Assembly: GCA_964554795.1 (NCBI GenBank)
Contig: CAZKQB010000013.1
Span: 1-64,000, forward strand
Direction: 5' to 3'
Length of the DNA: 64,000 bases
Source: SFHK01 sp964554795
GTDB lineage: Bacteria > Bacillota > Clostridia > Christensenellales > Aristaeellaceae
Positions 33,947 through 42,578 of this stretch are shown one piece after another. The translations under genes were made by a program, and so were the position numbers. Numbering within the stretch: the stretch's first letter is position 1; each line of letters starts with the position of its first letter. The notes under the pieces are model-generated. The model ran no database searches, was not told where the DNA came from, and worked only from the letters and a program-made list of their open reading frames with translations.

Positions 33947-34459
33947 ATGACTGCCATTCTATACACCTCCAACGCCGGCAGCACCGAGCGCTACTCCCGG
34001 CTACTCTCACAGGAAACCGGTCTGCCCGTCTATTCCCTTTCCGAAGCGCAGCGCACAGTTCCCGTCGGTTCGACGGTTCTTTATCTGGGCTGGATAATGG
34101 CTGGAAATATAAAGGGCTATGCCCGCGCGGCAAAGGCCTACAACGTACGCGCGGTTTGTGCAGTCGGCCTGAGCCCGACTGGAACACAGGACGCGAGCCT
34201 ACGCCAGAGGACAAGCATTCCTGCTTCCACCCCGTTGTTTACCCTGCAGGGCGCGTTTCATTTTGAACAGCTGCACGGCATTTACCGCCTGATGGCGAAA
34301 CTTCTGCGCGTCTTCGCCGGAAAGCAGCTTTCCGCTGGCAAGCCTTTGAAGCCAGAGGAGGAAGCCATGCTGCACACGATGCTCACCGGCGGCGACTTTG
34401 TGTGCGCGGAAAGCCTGAGGCACGTGCTTGACTGGCACTACTCCCAAAACACGAAATAA
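33947..34459 (+). CDS. Flavodoxin-like protein
   Basis: The start at 33947 (MTAILYTSNAGSTERYSRLL) gives 170 residues. The N-terminus has the flavodoxin-type phosphate loop (YTSNAGSTERY), followed by STVLYLGWIMAGNIKGY, which matches the second FMN-loop region of short flavodoxin-domain proteins. The C-terminal 50 residues are helical. The ribosome binding site (AAAAAGGA) is rather far from the ATG. The partner is unknown. Confidence 0.65.
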   Translation: MTAILYTSNAGSTERYSRLLSQETGLPVYSLSEAQRTVPVGSTVLYLGWIMAGNIKGYARAAKAYNVRAVCAVGLSPTGTQDASLRQRTSIPASTPLFTLQGAFHFEQLHGIYRLMAKLLRVFAGKQLSAGKPLKPEEEAMLHTMLTGGDFVCAESLRHVLDWHYSQNTK

Positions 34460-34472
34460 GAGAGGAACACCC

Positions 34473-35099
34473 ATGGACAAAATCTATCCCCGCCCGCACG
34501 ACCAGCAGATCGTGTATCTGAACAGCGTCGTGACCGGCGAAAACATCGAGGTGGGCAATTACACGATCTACAACGACTTCGTGAACGATCCCCGGGATTT
34601 TAAGAAAAACAACGTGCTTTATCATTACCCCGTCAACGGCGACAAGCTGAAAATCGGAAAGTTCTGCTCCATCGCCTGCGGCGCAAAGTTTCTGTTCACC
34701 AGTGGAAACCACACCCTGCGCTCGCTGTCAACCTATAGCTTCCCCATCTTCTTTGACGAATGGAATCTGGACCCGAGAAACATTCAACGCGCATGGGATA
34801 ACAAGGGCAACATTGTGCTTGGCAATGATGTATGGGTCGGCTACGAAGCCGTGATCCTGTCCGGCGTAACCATCGGCGACGGTTCCATCATTGGCACGCG
34901 CGCTGTGGTGACGAAGGACGTGCCGCCCTACACCATTGTTGGCGGCGTTCCGGCAAAGTCCATCCGCAAGCGCTTCGACGACGACACAATCCGAACGCTC
35001 CAAGCCCTGCGCTGGTGGGATTGGGACGCCGAGAAAATCGCTCGCAGCATCGACGCAATTCAGGATGGACGACTGGACGAGTTGGAGAAAAACGCTTAA
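34473..35099 (+). CDS. Vat/CatB-type xenobiotic acetyltransferase
   Basis: The start at 34473 (MDKIYPRPHDQQIVYLNSVV) follows GAGAGGA and gives 208 residues, the usual length for streptogramin A acetyltransferases. Left-handed beta-helix hexapeptides (KIGKFCSIACGAKF, GNDVWVGYEAVILSGVTIGDG) carry the active-site loop with His80 in SGNHT. The end is RWWDWDAEKI, as in the Vat family. The enzyme transfers acetyl from acetyl-CoA to a hydroxyl of a small molecule. Chromosomal relatives are common, and resistance to an antibiotic is not shown by sequence alone. Confidence 0.85.
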   Translation: MDKIYPRPHDQQIVYLNSVVTGENIEVGNYTIYNDFVNDPRDFKKNNVLYHYPVNGDKLKIGKFCSIACGAKFLFTSGNHTLRSLSTYSFPIFFDEWNLDPRNIQRAWDNKGNIVLGNDVWVGYEAVILSGVTIGDGSIIGTRAVVTKDVPPYTIVGGVPAKSIRKRFDDDTIRTLQALRWWDWDAEKIARSIDAIQDGRLDELEKNA

Positions 35100-35344
35100 A
35101 GCCGATTTAGCCTCCGGCACGGCCCGTCGCACATCCGCCTACGCGCCGTAAACGAACGTGCTATGCCCGATTCGCACTCTTTCAGACGATGGACATCCGC
35201 TGCCCTGTACGCCTACGCCGAGGCTTAACCGGTTTCTGTTCTCAACCAAATTTCATCGGTACGCAACGGTCGGAAACACCATCGTAACGAATCGCACCCG
35301 CTTTGCACGCTCGTCCTCTCGAAGAAATGAAAGGAGCAACTCCC

Positions 35345-36391
35345 ATGAACCTGTCTGAACTCTGGCATAGCGTTAACGATCGTCTGAAGCAGCTGGATTT
35401 TCCCTCGCTGGCGGACGGCTTCCACCCGTACAGCTTCGCGCTGTACACCAGCCGCGAGGCCTGTCTAGACGGTGTATTGATTCCTCGGCCAGACGGCTTC
35501 ATCGGAAACACAGCCGTTTCGTATGAGGACAAATTCGTTGCCATCTGGAACATAGATGCCGACCCAATCGATGATATTGATCGGCTGTCCGCGTCATTGG
35601 TTCATGAAATGTATCACTGCCATCAGTTTACCTGCGGCGAGGCGCGCTTTCCCTCTGACCTCGCGCTGCTTGCCGAGTCCGGGGACGTGCGAAATTTCGA
35701 GGCAAAGCACGCCGAGAACCTCCTTCTCGCTGATGCCTGCGAGCAGAAATCGCTTGCTTGCCTAAAGCAATTTGCAAAGATACGCAGTGACCGGCGTGCC
35801 GCCCATCCCGGCATGCTGGAGCAGGAGTTGAAGGTGGAAACCATCGAAGGCATGGCTGAATACGTGAGCCTGCGAGCGCTGGAACGACGGAACCCGGAAG
35901 CATTCAAGCAGCAGCTGGCATGCGACCTTCAGGTCCTGCGTGCGGAGGACGCACAGCTGTTTGATCTGCGCCGTATCAGCTATTTCAGCGGAGCCATCTA
36001 CCTCCTGACTCTCGAGCGGCTTGGCCTTCCCGTCGTCAACGACCTGCCCAGCCCGCTGAGCATATACGACCAGAACCCGCTCGACATCGCAGACGTAATT
36101 GCCAACGTCCCGTCCTTTGATTTCGTTGCCCGTGAGTTCACCGCGCTGACGCAAAGGCAAACGGAGGAAATCGAGCAATACATGGCAAACGCCGTCTACA
36201 CCGTGTGCGATGCCTTCATTTGCGGCTACGACCCGATGAACATGTTCCGCGTCGGCGATCAACTCTTCTGCCGCCATTTCGTCTTTTTGAACGAAGGCGG
36301 CAACATAAAACCCATCCATACCGCCGTCGTGCTGAAGCTCGCGCCCGGCAGCATAAACTACATCGTTGGATACTACCTGAAAAACGCCTAA
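35345..36391 (+). CDS. Unknown protein with an HExxH zinc-protease-like motif
   Basis: The start at 35345 (MNLSELWHSVNDRLKQLDF) is behind AAAGGAG and gives 348 residues. The protein is soluble and has no signal peptide. LVHEMYHCHQ (His87, Glu88, His91) is a zinc-binding HExxH helix. A later ETIEGMAEYVSLRAL (165 onward) has the Glu expected as a third ligand in gluzincins. I recognise no family beyond this. The upstream 245 bases hold no gene. It could be a cytoplasmic peptidase; that is inference. Confidence 0.7.
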   Translation: MNLSELWHSVNDRLKQLDFPSLADGFHPYSFALYTSREACLDGVLIPRPDGFIGNTAVSYEDKFVAIWNIDADPIDDIDRLSASLVHEMYHCHQFTCGEARFPSDLALLAESGDVRNFEAKHAENLLLADACEQKSLACLKQFAKIRSDRRAAHPGMLEQELKVETIEGMAEYVSLRALERRNPEAFKQQLACDLQVLRAEDAQLFDLRRISYFSGAIYLLTLERLGLPVVNDLPSPLSIYDQNPLDIADVIANVPSFDFVAREFTALTQRQTEEIEQYMANAVYTVCDAFICGYDPMNMFRVGDQLFCRHFVFLNEGGNIKPIHTAVVLKLAPGSINYIVGYYLKNA

Positions 36392-36395
36392 AGCT

Positions 36396-36439
36396 TAGCG
36401 GAGCGAAGACGAATTTGTGATTGTCCTCACTCCGCTTTT
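36396..36439 (+). terminator. Possible terminator after the HExxH gene
   Basis: AGCGGAG..GAC and GTC..CTCCGCT can pair with an internal loop, followed by TTTTG. The loop is long, so the call is weak. Confidence 0.45.
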
Positions 36440-36537
36440 GTCTGCCTCTTTCCCCCGAACCGAACCAGCTCGCCTTACGCGACTGAATTCCTATCGGTCT
36501 AAGCACGCCTTCTGTCCGCCCGTTCAGCCCGAACGCT

Positions 36538-36822
36538 ATGCTCGTCAAAATGCCCTCTGACCACGTTCGGATGCAGGGCTTACGCATTAATCCCTTTGGC
36601 GATAGACTTAAGAATATCCTTGCAAACTATACGTGCCGGCGAGAATGGTCTGTTCCTCCGAAGCATCTGGTTGCAAAGCTTCAAAGTATGGGCATGGACA
36701 TCAGCGACACCAGCATGTCTCGTCTGGAAGGGCAGACGCGTCTGGTACAGGATTTTGAAATTCCCATTCTGACGCGAGCGCTGGAGGCTTCCGTGGAATG
36801 GCTGCTGCAGCAGGAGGAGTAA
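36538..36822 (+). CDS. Small XRE-like helix-turn-helix protein
   Basis: The 94-residue frame contains INPFGDRLKNILANY, HLVAKLQSMGMDISDTSMSRLEG and LTRALEASVEWLL, the pattern of short XRE-type regulators in Clostridia. The likely start is ATG 36538 or the internal ATG at 36571 (MQGLRINPFGDRL); neither has a strong ribosome binding site. A bidirectional terminator follows. The target is unknown. Confidence 0.6.
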   Translation: MLVKMPSDHVRMQGLRINPFGDRLKNILANYTCRREWSVPPKHLVAKLQSMGMDISDTSMSRLEGQTRLVQDFEIPILTRALEASVEWLLQQEE

Positions 36823-36842
36823 TCCTTCTGCTTTTGCATAAA

Positions 36843-36879
36843 AAGGCCGCGGTACCGAATTAAACGGCACCGCGGCCTT
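36843..36879. terminator. Bidirectional intrinsic terminator
   Basis: AAGGCCGCGGT and ACCGCGGCCTT form an 11-base stem. On the minus strand TTTTTATGC follows, ending the sugar ABC operon; on the plus strand it follows the HTH gene. Confidence 0.8.
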
Positions 36880-36905
36880 GTGTGGGGAAAAATGAAATGC
36901 GGGGA

Positions 36906-37787
36906 TCAACCCTTGATGGAGCCCATCATGATACCGCGCTCAAAGAACTTCTGCACCATCGGATAGATGATCAGCAGCGGCACTGCGGAAACCACGATGA
37001 TGGCATACTTCAGGGAAGCATAGAGCATATAGACGCTCAGGTCGTCCACGCCAGCCTGCTCCTCCATGTCGCCCATCTGCGTGAGTACCAGAATCTCGCG
37101 CAGGAAAACCTGTAGCGGCTGCAGATTGCGCTTGCCAGGCAGGTACATCATGGCGTTGAAGTAGCTGTTCCAGTGACCCACCATGTAATACAGAATGATA
37201 ACGATGAGGATCGATTTGCTAAGCGGCAGCACGATGCGCATCATGGTGGCAAAGGGCGACGCGCCATCGATGGACGCAGCCTCGCGCAGAGCGCCGGGCA
37301 CGGAGTTGATGAAGTAGTTACGCATGATCAGCATGTTGCTCACGTTGATCGCGCCGGGAATGATAACGACCAGCGGATTATTCAAAAGGCCAAGGCTCTT
37401 GATGTTCAGATAGCTCGGAATCATGCCCGCGCCAAAGAACATTGTAAAGGTGATGAAGATCGTAAGCCCGTTCTTGCCCTTGAGATCCGGAAGGGACAGC
37501 GGATAAGCCGCCATGATCGTAGCAATCATGTTGAGCACGGTGCCGCTCGCAGTGTAGATCAGCGTGTTTCGATAGCCGGTCAGAATATCAGAGCTGGCAA
37601 ATACGCGCTTATAGGAATTCAGAGTGAATTCCACCGGCCAGAGCACCACGTCGCCGCCCAGAATACGAGCGGGATTTGAGAAGGAAGCGCTCAGCACGTA
37701 AATCAGCGGATACAGCGTAATGATGCACACAAGTCCTGTCAGCAGATAAACGATTCCCTGAAAGATCACGTCATTTTTGCTTTTCAT
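36906..37787 (-). CDS. Carbohydrate ABC transporter permease, LplC/YtcP type
   Basis: The start at 37787 (MKSKNDVIFQGIVYLL) is eight bases after AAGGAG and gives 293 residues. It has six membrane helices and the EAA loop (REAASIDGASPFATMMRIVLP) that contacts the ATPase. It is the second permease of an Lpl/CUT1 importer, with the other permease and the binding protein upstream. No ATPase gene is in the operon; these systems often share an MsmK-like ATPase encoded elsewhere. Confidence 0.92.
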   Translation of the reverse strand: MKSKNDVIFQGIVYLLTGLVCIITLYPLIYVLSASFSNPARILGGDVVLWPVEFTLNSYKRVFASSDILTGYRNTLIYTASGTVLNMIATIMAAYPLSLPDLKGKNGLTIFITFTMFFGAGMIPSYLNIKSLGLLNNPLVVIIPGAINVSNMLIMRNYFINSVPGALREAASIDGASPFATMMRIVLPLSKSILIVIILYYMVGHWNSYFNAMMYLPGKRNLQPLQVFLREILVLTQMGDMEEQAGVDDLSVYMLYASLKYAIIVVSAVPLLIIYPMVQKFFERGIMMGSIKG

Positions 37788-37800
37788 GAGCCGCATCTCC

Positions 37801-38751
37801 TTACCACAGACTCGTCTCGGAGACCTTCTTCGAGATGGCGTTTACTACTGTGAGCATAAGAATGTTGATCAGCGAGTTAAACAAATCTACGGCTGTCGCG
37901 TAGTCATATTTCAGATCAAGAATGCCCTGCTTATACGTGAACGTCGAGATGACCTCGGAAACGTTGAGGTTCAGGTCGGTCTGCATGGCATATACCTTTT
38001 CGTGGCCCACGCTCATCAGACTTCCGCAGCGCAGAATCAGCATGATCACGATGGTGGGCACGATGCTGGGCAGTGTAATATAAATCAGCTGCTGCCAGCG
38101 ACTGGCACCGTCCACCTTTGCGGCCTCATAGAGCGAGGCATCAATGGCAGAAAGCGCAGAGATGAAAATAATCGCGTTCCAGCCGGAATCCTTCCAGATA
38201 TCCGACAGGATATACATTAGACGGAAATACTTGCCGCTGCCCATCAGGTAAAGCGGCTCCTTCGTGAAACCGAAGGCAACAAGCGCCTTATTGACGATAC
38301 CCGTTTCCATGGCGCACATGGAAACCATCATGCCGACGACAACGACGGTGGAAACGAAGTGCGGCGCGTAGGTAATCGTGCGGACCATGCGCTTTGCCTT
38401 GTCCGTCTTCAGCTCGTTGAACACCAGCGCCAGAACAATCGGGAACGGGAAGCAAAACAGAAGAGAAAGGAAGCTGATGCACAGCGTATTCGAAATGACA
38501 CGGCGGCTCTGATAGCTTTCAAAGAAGTACTGAAAATGCTTCAGGCCCATCCAGCCGCTGTCCCAAATGCCGACGCGCAGCTTATAGTCCTTAAACGCAA
38601 TCTGGATGCCCAGCATGGGCTTGTATTTGAAAAGGATGAAATAGGCGATCACCGGAATCAGCAGCAAATACATCTGCCAATACCGCGTGATTGCTTTACG
38701 CCAGGTATCGTGATGCACGATGCGCGGGGAACGAACGTTTTTCTGCACCAT
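37801..38751 (-). CDS. Carbohydrate ABC transporter permease, LplB type
   Basis: The start at 38751 (MVQKNVRSPRIVHHDTWRK) follows AGAGGTG and gives 316 residues. It has six membrane helices and the EAA motif YEAAKVDGASRWQQLIYITLP. The LplB type is recognised from KYKPMLGIQIAFKDYKL and WMGLKHFQYFF. It is 13 bases upstream of the LplC-type gene. The substrate is probably an oligosaccharide. Confidence 0.92.
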   Translation of the reverse strand: MVQKNVRSPRIVHHDTWRKAITRYWQMYLLLIPVIAYFILFKYKPMLGIQIAFKDYKLRVGIWDSGWMGLKHFQYFFESYQSRRVISNTLCISFLSLLFCFPFPIVLALVFNELKTDKAKRMVRTITYAPHFVSTVVVVGMMVSMCAMETGIVNKALVAFGFTKEPLYLMGSGKYFRLMYILSDIWKDSGWNAIIFISALSAIDASLYEAAKVDGASRWQQLIYITLPSIVPTIVIMLILRCGSLMSVGHEKVYAMQTDLNLNVSEVISTFTYKQGILDLKYDYATAVDLFNSLINILMLTVVNAISKKVSETSLW

Positions 38752-38824
38752 AGGGACGCACCTCTCTTGAAAGTATACAGGCAATTTCTGGCGTAAGCAC
38801 GACGCGCCGGAAGTGCCCCCTGTG

Positions 38825-38854
38825 AAGAGGGGAGTCCTGCGGGACTCCCCTCTT
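38825..38854 (-). terminator. Hairpin between binding-protein and permease genes
   Basis: A perfect 13-base stem (38825-38837 with 38842-38854) with a 4-base loop. Only TTCACA follows on the minus strand, so it probably acts as a partial terminator or an RNA-stabilising 3' end that lets the binding protein be made in excess. Confidence 0.7.
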
Positions 38855-38887
38855 CATGCGGCTTAAGCCGCACCGGAGAAACTTCTA

Positions 38888-40471
38888 TTAGAACTCAGCG
38901 CCTTCGCCGTAGATGCGGGTCAGGGCGGACTCATACGCCTCAATCAGCTTCTCGGGCTTCATGTTGGCGAGCTCAGCCTGGAACGCAGCCCAGGTATCGT
39001 CGTTCAGTTCCTTTTCACCGGTCATAACCTGAGCGGCGAAGTTCTTGGCATAGGTGTTGATGTCGTTGCCCAGCTGAGAAACGACGGCGCTCTCATCGGC
39101 CGTGAAGGTGATGATGGGCCAGATCTTCTCGGGGGCATAGTCCTTCAGCAGAGCCTGCGCGCAAGCAGCCGGGATGGGGCCATACTCAGCGTCGAGCAGG
39201 TTGGAGAAGAAGCAGGCAGGCACGCCGCCGCCCGGCCAGATGCCGTACTGAGCGCGGAACGTGTTGTCGCTCATGTCTTCAGTGCGGGTAGCCAGAGCCG
39301 TCTCGGTCCAGCTGCGGGTACCGTCTTCCTTGATCTCCCAGTCTTCACCCTGAACGCCGATCAGAGCCAGCGCAGAGCCTTCCTCGGAGTAGAAGTAGTC
39401 AACCCACTTGAGAGCCACGGGGATGAGCTCCTCGGGGCAGTCGCTCGTGATAACGAAGTTGCCGGTGGAGTGAATAGCGCCGCGGATCTGGGTGTGGAAG
39501 GCATAGCCATCGGGGCCTTCCAGAGACCAGTTCACAGTGTACCAGTTTTCGCCGCCGTTGCCGGGAGCAACCGTGTTGAGCAGCATGCTCAGGCGGTTGG
39601 TCTGGTTGAACACGTCAGACTGCTTGTCGCCTTCGGTGAAGATTTCCTGATAGATCAGCTTCTCCTGGTACATCATGGTCATGAACTCGACGTACTTGCG
39701 GAAGTTCTCGTGCTGGAAATACACGCGAAGATCGCCCGTCTCGGGATCCACGTCCACAACATCGTGGTGCGCGCCGCGGGTGCGCAGACCGAAGGAGCCG
39801 TAGAAGTAGTTGTGCAGATTGCCGATGCTGGCAATGGTAGTGACTTCGTCGTTCTCGCCGTTGCCGTTCCAGTCGCTGTCACGGATGGCGGTCATGACCT
39901 TCACATAGTCGTCCAGGGTCTTGGGGTCGTCCATGCCGATCGCGTCCATGGCGTTCTTGTTCAGCCACAGCTTGGTGGGGCTGCGCATTTCAGCGCCCAG
40001 GATGACCTGGGGCAGGCCCCAGATTTCGCCGTTTTCACCGACGATAGCGCCGGAGATGGTGGATTCCTCGTTGAAGAGCTTCCAGAAGTTGGGAGCATAC
40101 TCCTCGAGGTAGGGCTTCAGGTCAACGATGATGCCCTGCTCGCCCCATGAGGCAAGCTTGTCGTTGCTGATCTTGCCGCGCAGAATGACATCGGGCAGCT
40201 TGGTGTCGGCATCGGCAATGCGGGCAGCCAGCGTGTCGCTGAACACGGAGTTGCTGACGTTATCCCACTCGATGTGCACGCCGGACATTTCCTCGTACTT
40301 CTGAAGGCCATGTACGTTTTCCAGCTTCTGATCCGGATAGTAGGACTGGACCTGCGCCATGACGTGAAGCGTGGTCTCCTCGTCTACCAGGGGGAACTGC
40401 TCGGCGATGGCAGTGCAGCCAAGAAGCAGGCACAGCGCCATAACCAGAGCCACGAGACGGTTGAGTTTCAT
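38888..40471 (-). CDS. Extracellular solute-binding lipoprotein, LplA type
   Basis: The 527-residue protein has a lipoprotein signal peptide (MKLNRLVALVMALCLLLGC, lipobox LLGC). It has the family-1/LplA binding-protein fold (LDDYVKVMTAIRD, PDVILRGKISND, YFYSEEGSALALIG). It captures a sugar outside the cell for the two permeases encoded downstream. AAAGGAGG is the ribosome binding site. It is the first gene of the operon. A regulator of this operon is not adjacent; the AraC gene at 42.6 kb is a candidate. Confidence 0.92.
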   Translation of the reverse strand: MKLNRLVALVMALCLLLGCTAIAEQFPLVDEETTLHVMAQVQSYYPDQKLENVHGLQKYEEMSGVHIEWDNVSNSVFSDTLAARIADADTKLPDVILRGKISNDKLASWGEQGIIVDLKPYLEEYAPNFWKLFNEESTISGAIVGENGEIWGLPQVILGAEMRSPTKLWLNKNAMDAIGMDDPKTLDDYVKVMTAIRDSDWNGNGENDEVTTIASIGNLHNYFYGSFGLRTRGAHHDVVDVDPETGDLRVYFQHENFRKYVEFMTMMYQEKLIYQEIFTEGDKQSDVFNQTNRLSMLLNTVAPGNGGENWYTVNWSLEGPDGYAFHTQIRGAIHSTGNFVITSDCPEELIPVALKWVDYFYSEEGSALALIGVQGEDWEIKEDGTRSWTETALATRTEDMSDNTFRAQYGIWPGGGVPACFFSNLLDAEYGPIPAACAQALLKDYAPEKIWPIITFTADESAVVSQLGNDINTYAKNFAAQVMTGEKELNDDTWAAFQAELANMKPEKLIEAYESALTRIYGEGAEF

Positions 40472-40787
40472 GGGGTTACCTCCTTTTCTATCTTCCCAGG
40501 CGTTTCCGCCTGTGAGTTAGCCAGTTGGGGGACAATCAATTAAAACAGATGCTCCGTCATGCACAATGGAAATCCGCCAGCATTCACAGAAAATGTGTCT
40601 CTACGGCAGTTTGCACAGCCTTGTGCCCAATGTTTTCCACACTTCCATTGTTCATTTTCTGGAATCATTATATACCACAACGAATAGCCTGCACAACCAC
40701 CGGCCGAGCCATTGTTTTAATCGAACGGGACACTTTGCAAATTTGCCGTAGAATTTATCCCGTCGCGACGATAGGCGAACCCGCCCG
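40472..40787 (-). promoter_or_regulatory. Intergenic region with the sugar-ABC promoter
   Basis: This 316-base stretch holds no gene that I can see. On the minus strand TATAAT (40672-40667, in TGGTATATAATG) is about 200 bases before the binding-protein start, with a weak TTGTGC 18 bases upstream. The long leader has no riboswitch consensus I recognise. Confidence 0.45.
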
Positions 40788-41624
40788 TCAACGGCGTGCG
40801 CGATACAGCTCCGTCAGAATCTCCACTACGTGCGCAACGGCGTCCTCCTCATTGGAGCGTACCACGTAGTCGGCGCACGCCATTGCCTTCTCGTCGCCGT
40901 TTGCGGGCACGAAGCCCGCAGCCGCGGCCTGAAGCATCTCTACATCGTTGTAGCCATCGCCAACAGCATAAGTATCCTCGTGACGAACGCCAAGCGCATC
41001 CGCAAGCTGCAAAAGCGCCATGCCCTTGTCCACGCCGCAACGCAGCACCTCAAGGAAGCCGCCGGTGGTCGGGAGGAACGAAATCTGCGGATAGCCGCGC
41101 AGGAAGGCCTGAACCTCACCGATGCGCTCCGGCGTTCCGCCGATCATCACCTTCGCCCACGTCCGTGGTGCCTGCGCCGGGTCGTCGATCGTCTCAAAGG
41201 GGATGAACTGGCTGGTAAAGTGATGCTCGGATTTTGGCAGAAGATGCACGGCATAGGACTTCTCAAGCGGATAAAACTCAATCGTCACGTCCGGAAACTG
41301 CTCCGCCACGGCGCGCATGGGCACAATGCCCTCGTCGCCAATGCCGTTGTCCACCGCAACCGCCTGCTTCTCGTAATCATAGGCCATGCCGCCATTGGCC
41401 AGCAGCACGGGCGCGTTGATGATCTCGCGGGAATACGAGTGAAAGCCCAGATAGCACCGCCCGGTGCACACCGTGAAACGCCCGCCGTTTTCCTCAAAGA
41501 ATTGCAGCGCCTTTTTTACGCCTGGGGTCACGTTTTTCGTGGCCGGTACGAGCGTGCCGTCATAGTCGCTTGCCAGCAGCACGCCGTCAAACAGACCCCG
41601 GTCTTTTTTTAGTGTTTCAGCCAT
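40788..41624 (-). CDS. Cof-type HAD-IIB phosphatase
   Basis: The 278-residue protein has the HAD motifs: DYDGTL (motif I with two Asp), VCTGR (II), a Lys in GVDKGMAL (III) and VGDGYNDVEML (IV). A Cof-type cap domain lies between II and III. It hydrolyses a phosphorylated sugar or a similar small molecule. Its start overlaps the end of the aldolase gene by 16 bases, which suggests a joint role in sugar metabolism. Confidence 0.88.
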   Translation of the reverse strand: MAETLKKDRGLFDGVLLASDYDGTLVPATKNVTPGVKKALQFFEENGGRFTVCTGRCYLGFHSYSREIINAPVLLANGGMAYDYEKQAVAVDNGIGDEGIVPMRAVAEQFPDVTIEFYPLEKSYAVHLLPKSEHHFTSQFIPFETIDDPAQAPRTWAKVMIGGTPERIGEVQAFLRGYPQISFLPTTGGFLEVLRCGVDKGMALLQLADALGVRHEDTYAVGDGYNDVEMLQAAAAGFVPANGDEKAMACADYVVRSNEEDAVAHVVEILTELYRARR

Positions 41625-42526
41625 TCGCGGACTACCCCTTCCATCACCAGAAGATCGTCAATGGTATGGCGGTTGAGAGCGCCGAAGCGCGCCTCCGCGT
41701 CGATCGCGCGGCACTTCAGCTCCATCGGAATGCCGATCAGGTTCATATGGTACTTGACCGCGGCAGGATGGCCGCAGCCCTCCACCAGCGACATAACCGA
41801 CAGCATGGCAGACAGCTCCCGTGCCTTTTCGGGCTGCTTCTGGTAGTTCTTATACAGCCACACAAGCAGGTCCGGATGGTAGTTAGCCATGATGCCGCTA
41901 AAGCCGTCTGCACCGTCCTTCAGCGTTTCGAGGAACGTGGCGCAGTTGGCGTTAAACAGCTGGATGCGACCGTTCAGCAGGCGCACGCGCTCCGCAATCC
42001 GCTTTGAGTCGCAGCAGGTATCCTTGATAAAGCGGAAGCGGCCGGTCTCGGCCATCGCCTCCAGCACCTTCGGCGTAAGCAGGCGCTTGTAGGGATGGGG
42101 GCATTCGTACATGCCGAAGGGCACATCCGGAACGGCTTCCAGAATTCGGTTCATGTTGGCAATCAGCACGTCGTCGCTCTCATCCTTCGCAGCCAGGCGG
42201 TTCGAGATCATCACAACGGCATCCACGCCCGTAGCAGCCACGCGACGCAATTCGCGAATCTGATCCTCGATCGAATCCGAAATGTGTCCGGACGCAACCA
42301 CGCACATCCGCCCGGCGGAGGCCTTCACCACGCGTGCAGCCAGCTGCTCGCGTTCATCCTCTGAAAGGAAAAACATCTCGCTGGACTGGCACACGGCGAA
42401 GATGCCGTCGCAGCCGAGCTTTGCATAGAATTCAACGATCTGATCGACAGCCTCCCAGTCAACGTGGTTGTCTGCCGTGAAGGGAGTGATCATTACTGGA
42501 TATACGCCGTTTGCAATTTTTCCCAT
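41609..42526 (-). CDS. DapA/NanA-family aldolase
   Basis: The 305-residue TIM-barrel protein keeps the Schiff-base Lys168 (FIKDTCC) and the Tyr140 of the family. The usual G[ST]TGE pyruvate-binding motif is replaced by CQSSE (46-50). The true substrate is therefore unlikely to be aspartate semialdehyde; a sugar acid or a sialic-acid-like compound is possible. No dap genes are nearby. It is followed by a HAD phosphatase and preceded by an AraC regulator on the same strand. Confidence 0.8.
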   Translation of the reverse strand: MGKIANGVYPVMITPFTADNHVDWEAVDQIVEFYAKLGCDGIFAVCQSSEMFFLSEDEREQLAARVVKASAGRMCVVASGHISDSIEDQIRELRRVAATGVDAVVMISNRLAAKDESDDVLIANMNRILEAVPDVPFGMYECPHPYKRLLTPKVLEAMAETGRFRFIKDTCCDSKRIAERVRLLNGRIQLFNANCATFLETLKDGADGFSGIMANYHPDLLVWLYKNYQKQPEKARELSAMLSVMSLVEGCGHPAAVKYHMNLIGIPMELKCRAIDAEARFGALNRHTIDDLLVMEGVVREWLKH

Positions 42527-42578
42527 GGTATGCGATCCCCTGTCTGTTCAATATTTCAGCGCCGCGTGAGCGTTGTTT

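Noticed and set aside
33747..34214. Minus-strand frame over the flavodoxin-like gene and its leader
   Set aside because: It is antisense to a supported gene and shows no motif; kept only as part of the unexplained leader.
36843..36879. T-box motif (GGCACCGCGG)
   Set aside because: The bases belong to a symmetric terminator stem; the rest of a T-box leader is missing and no aminoacyl or amino-acid gene follows.
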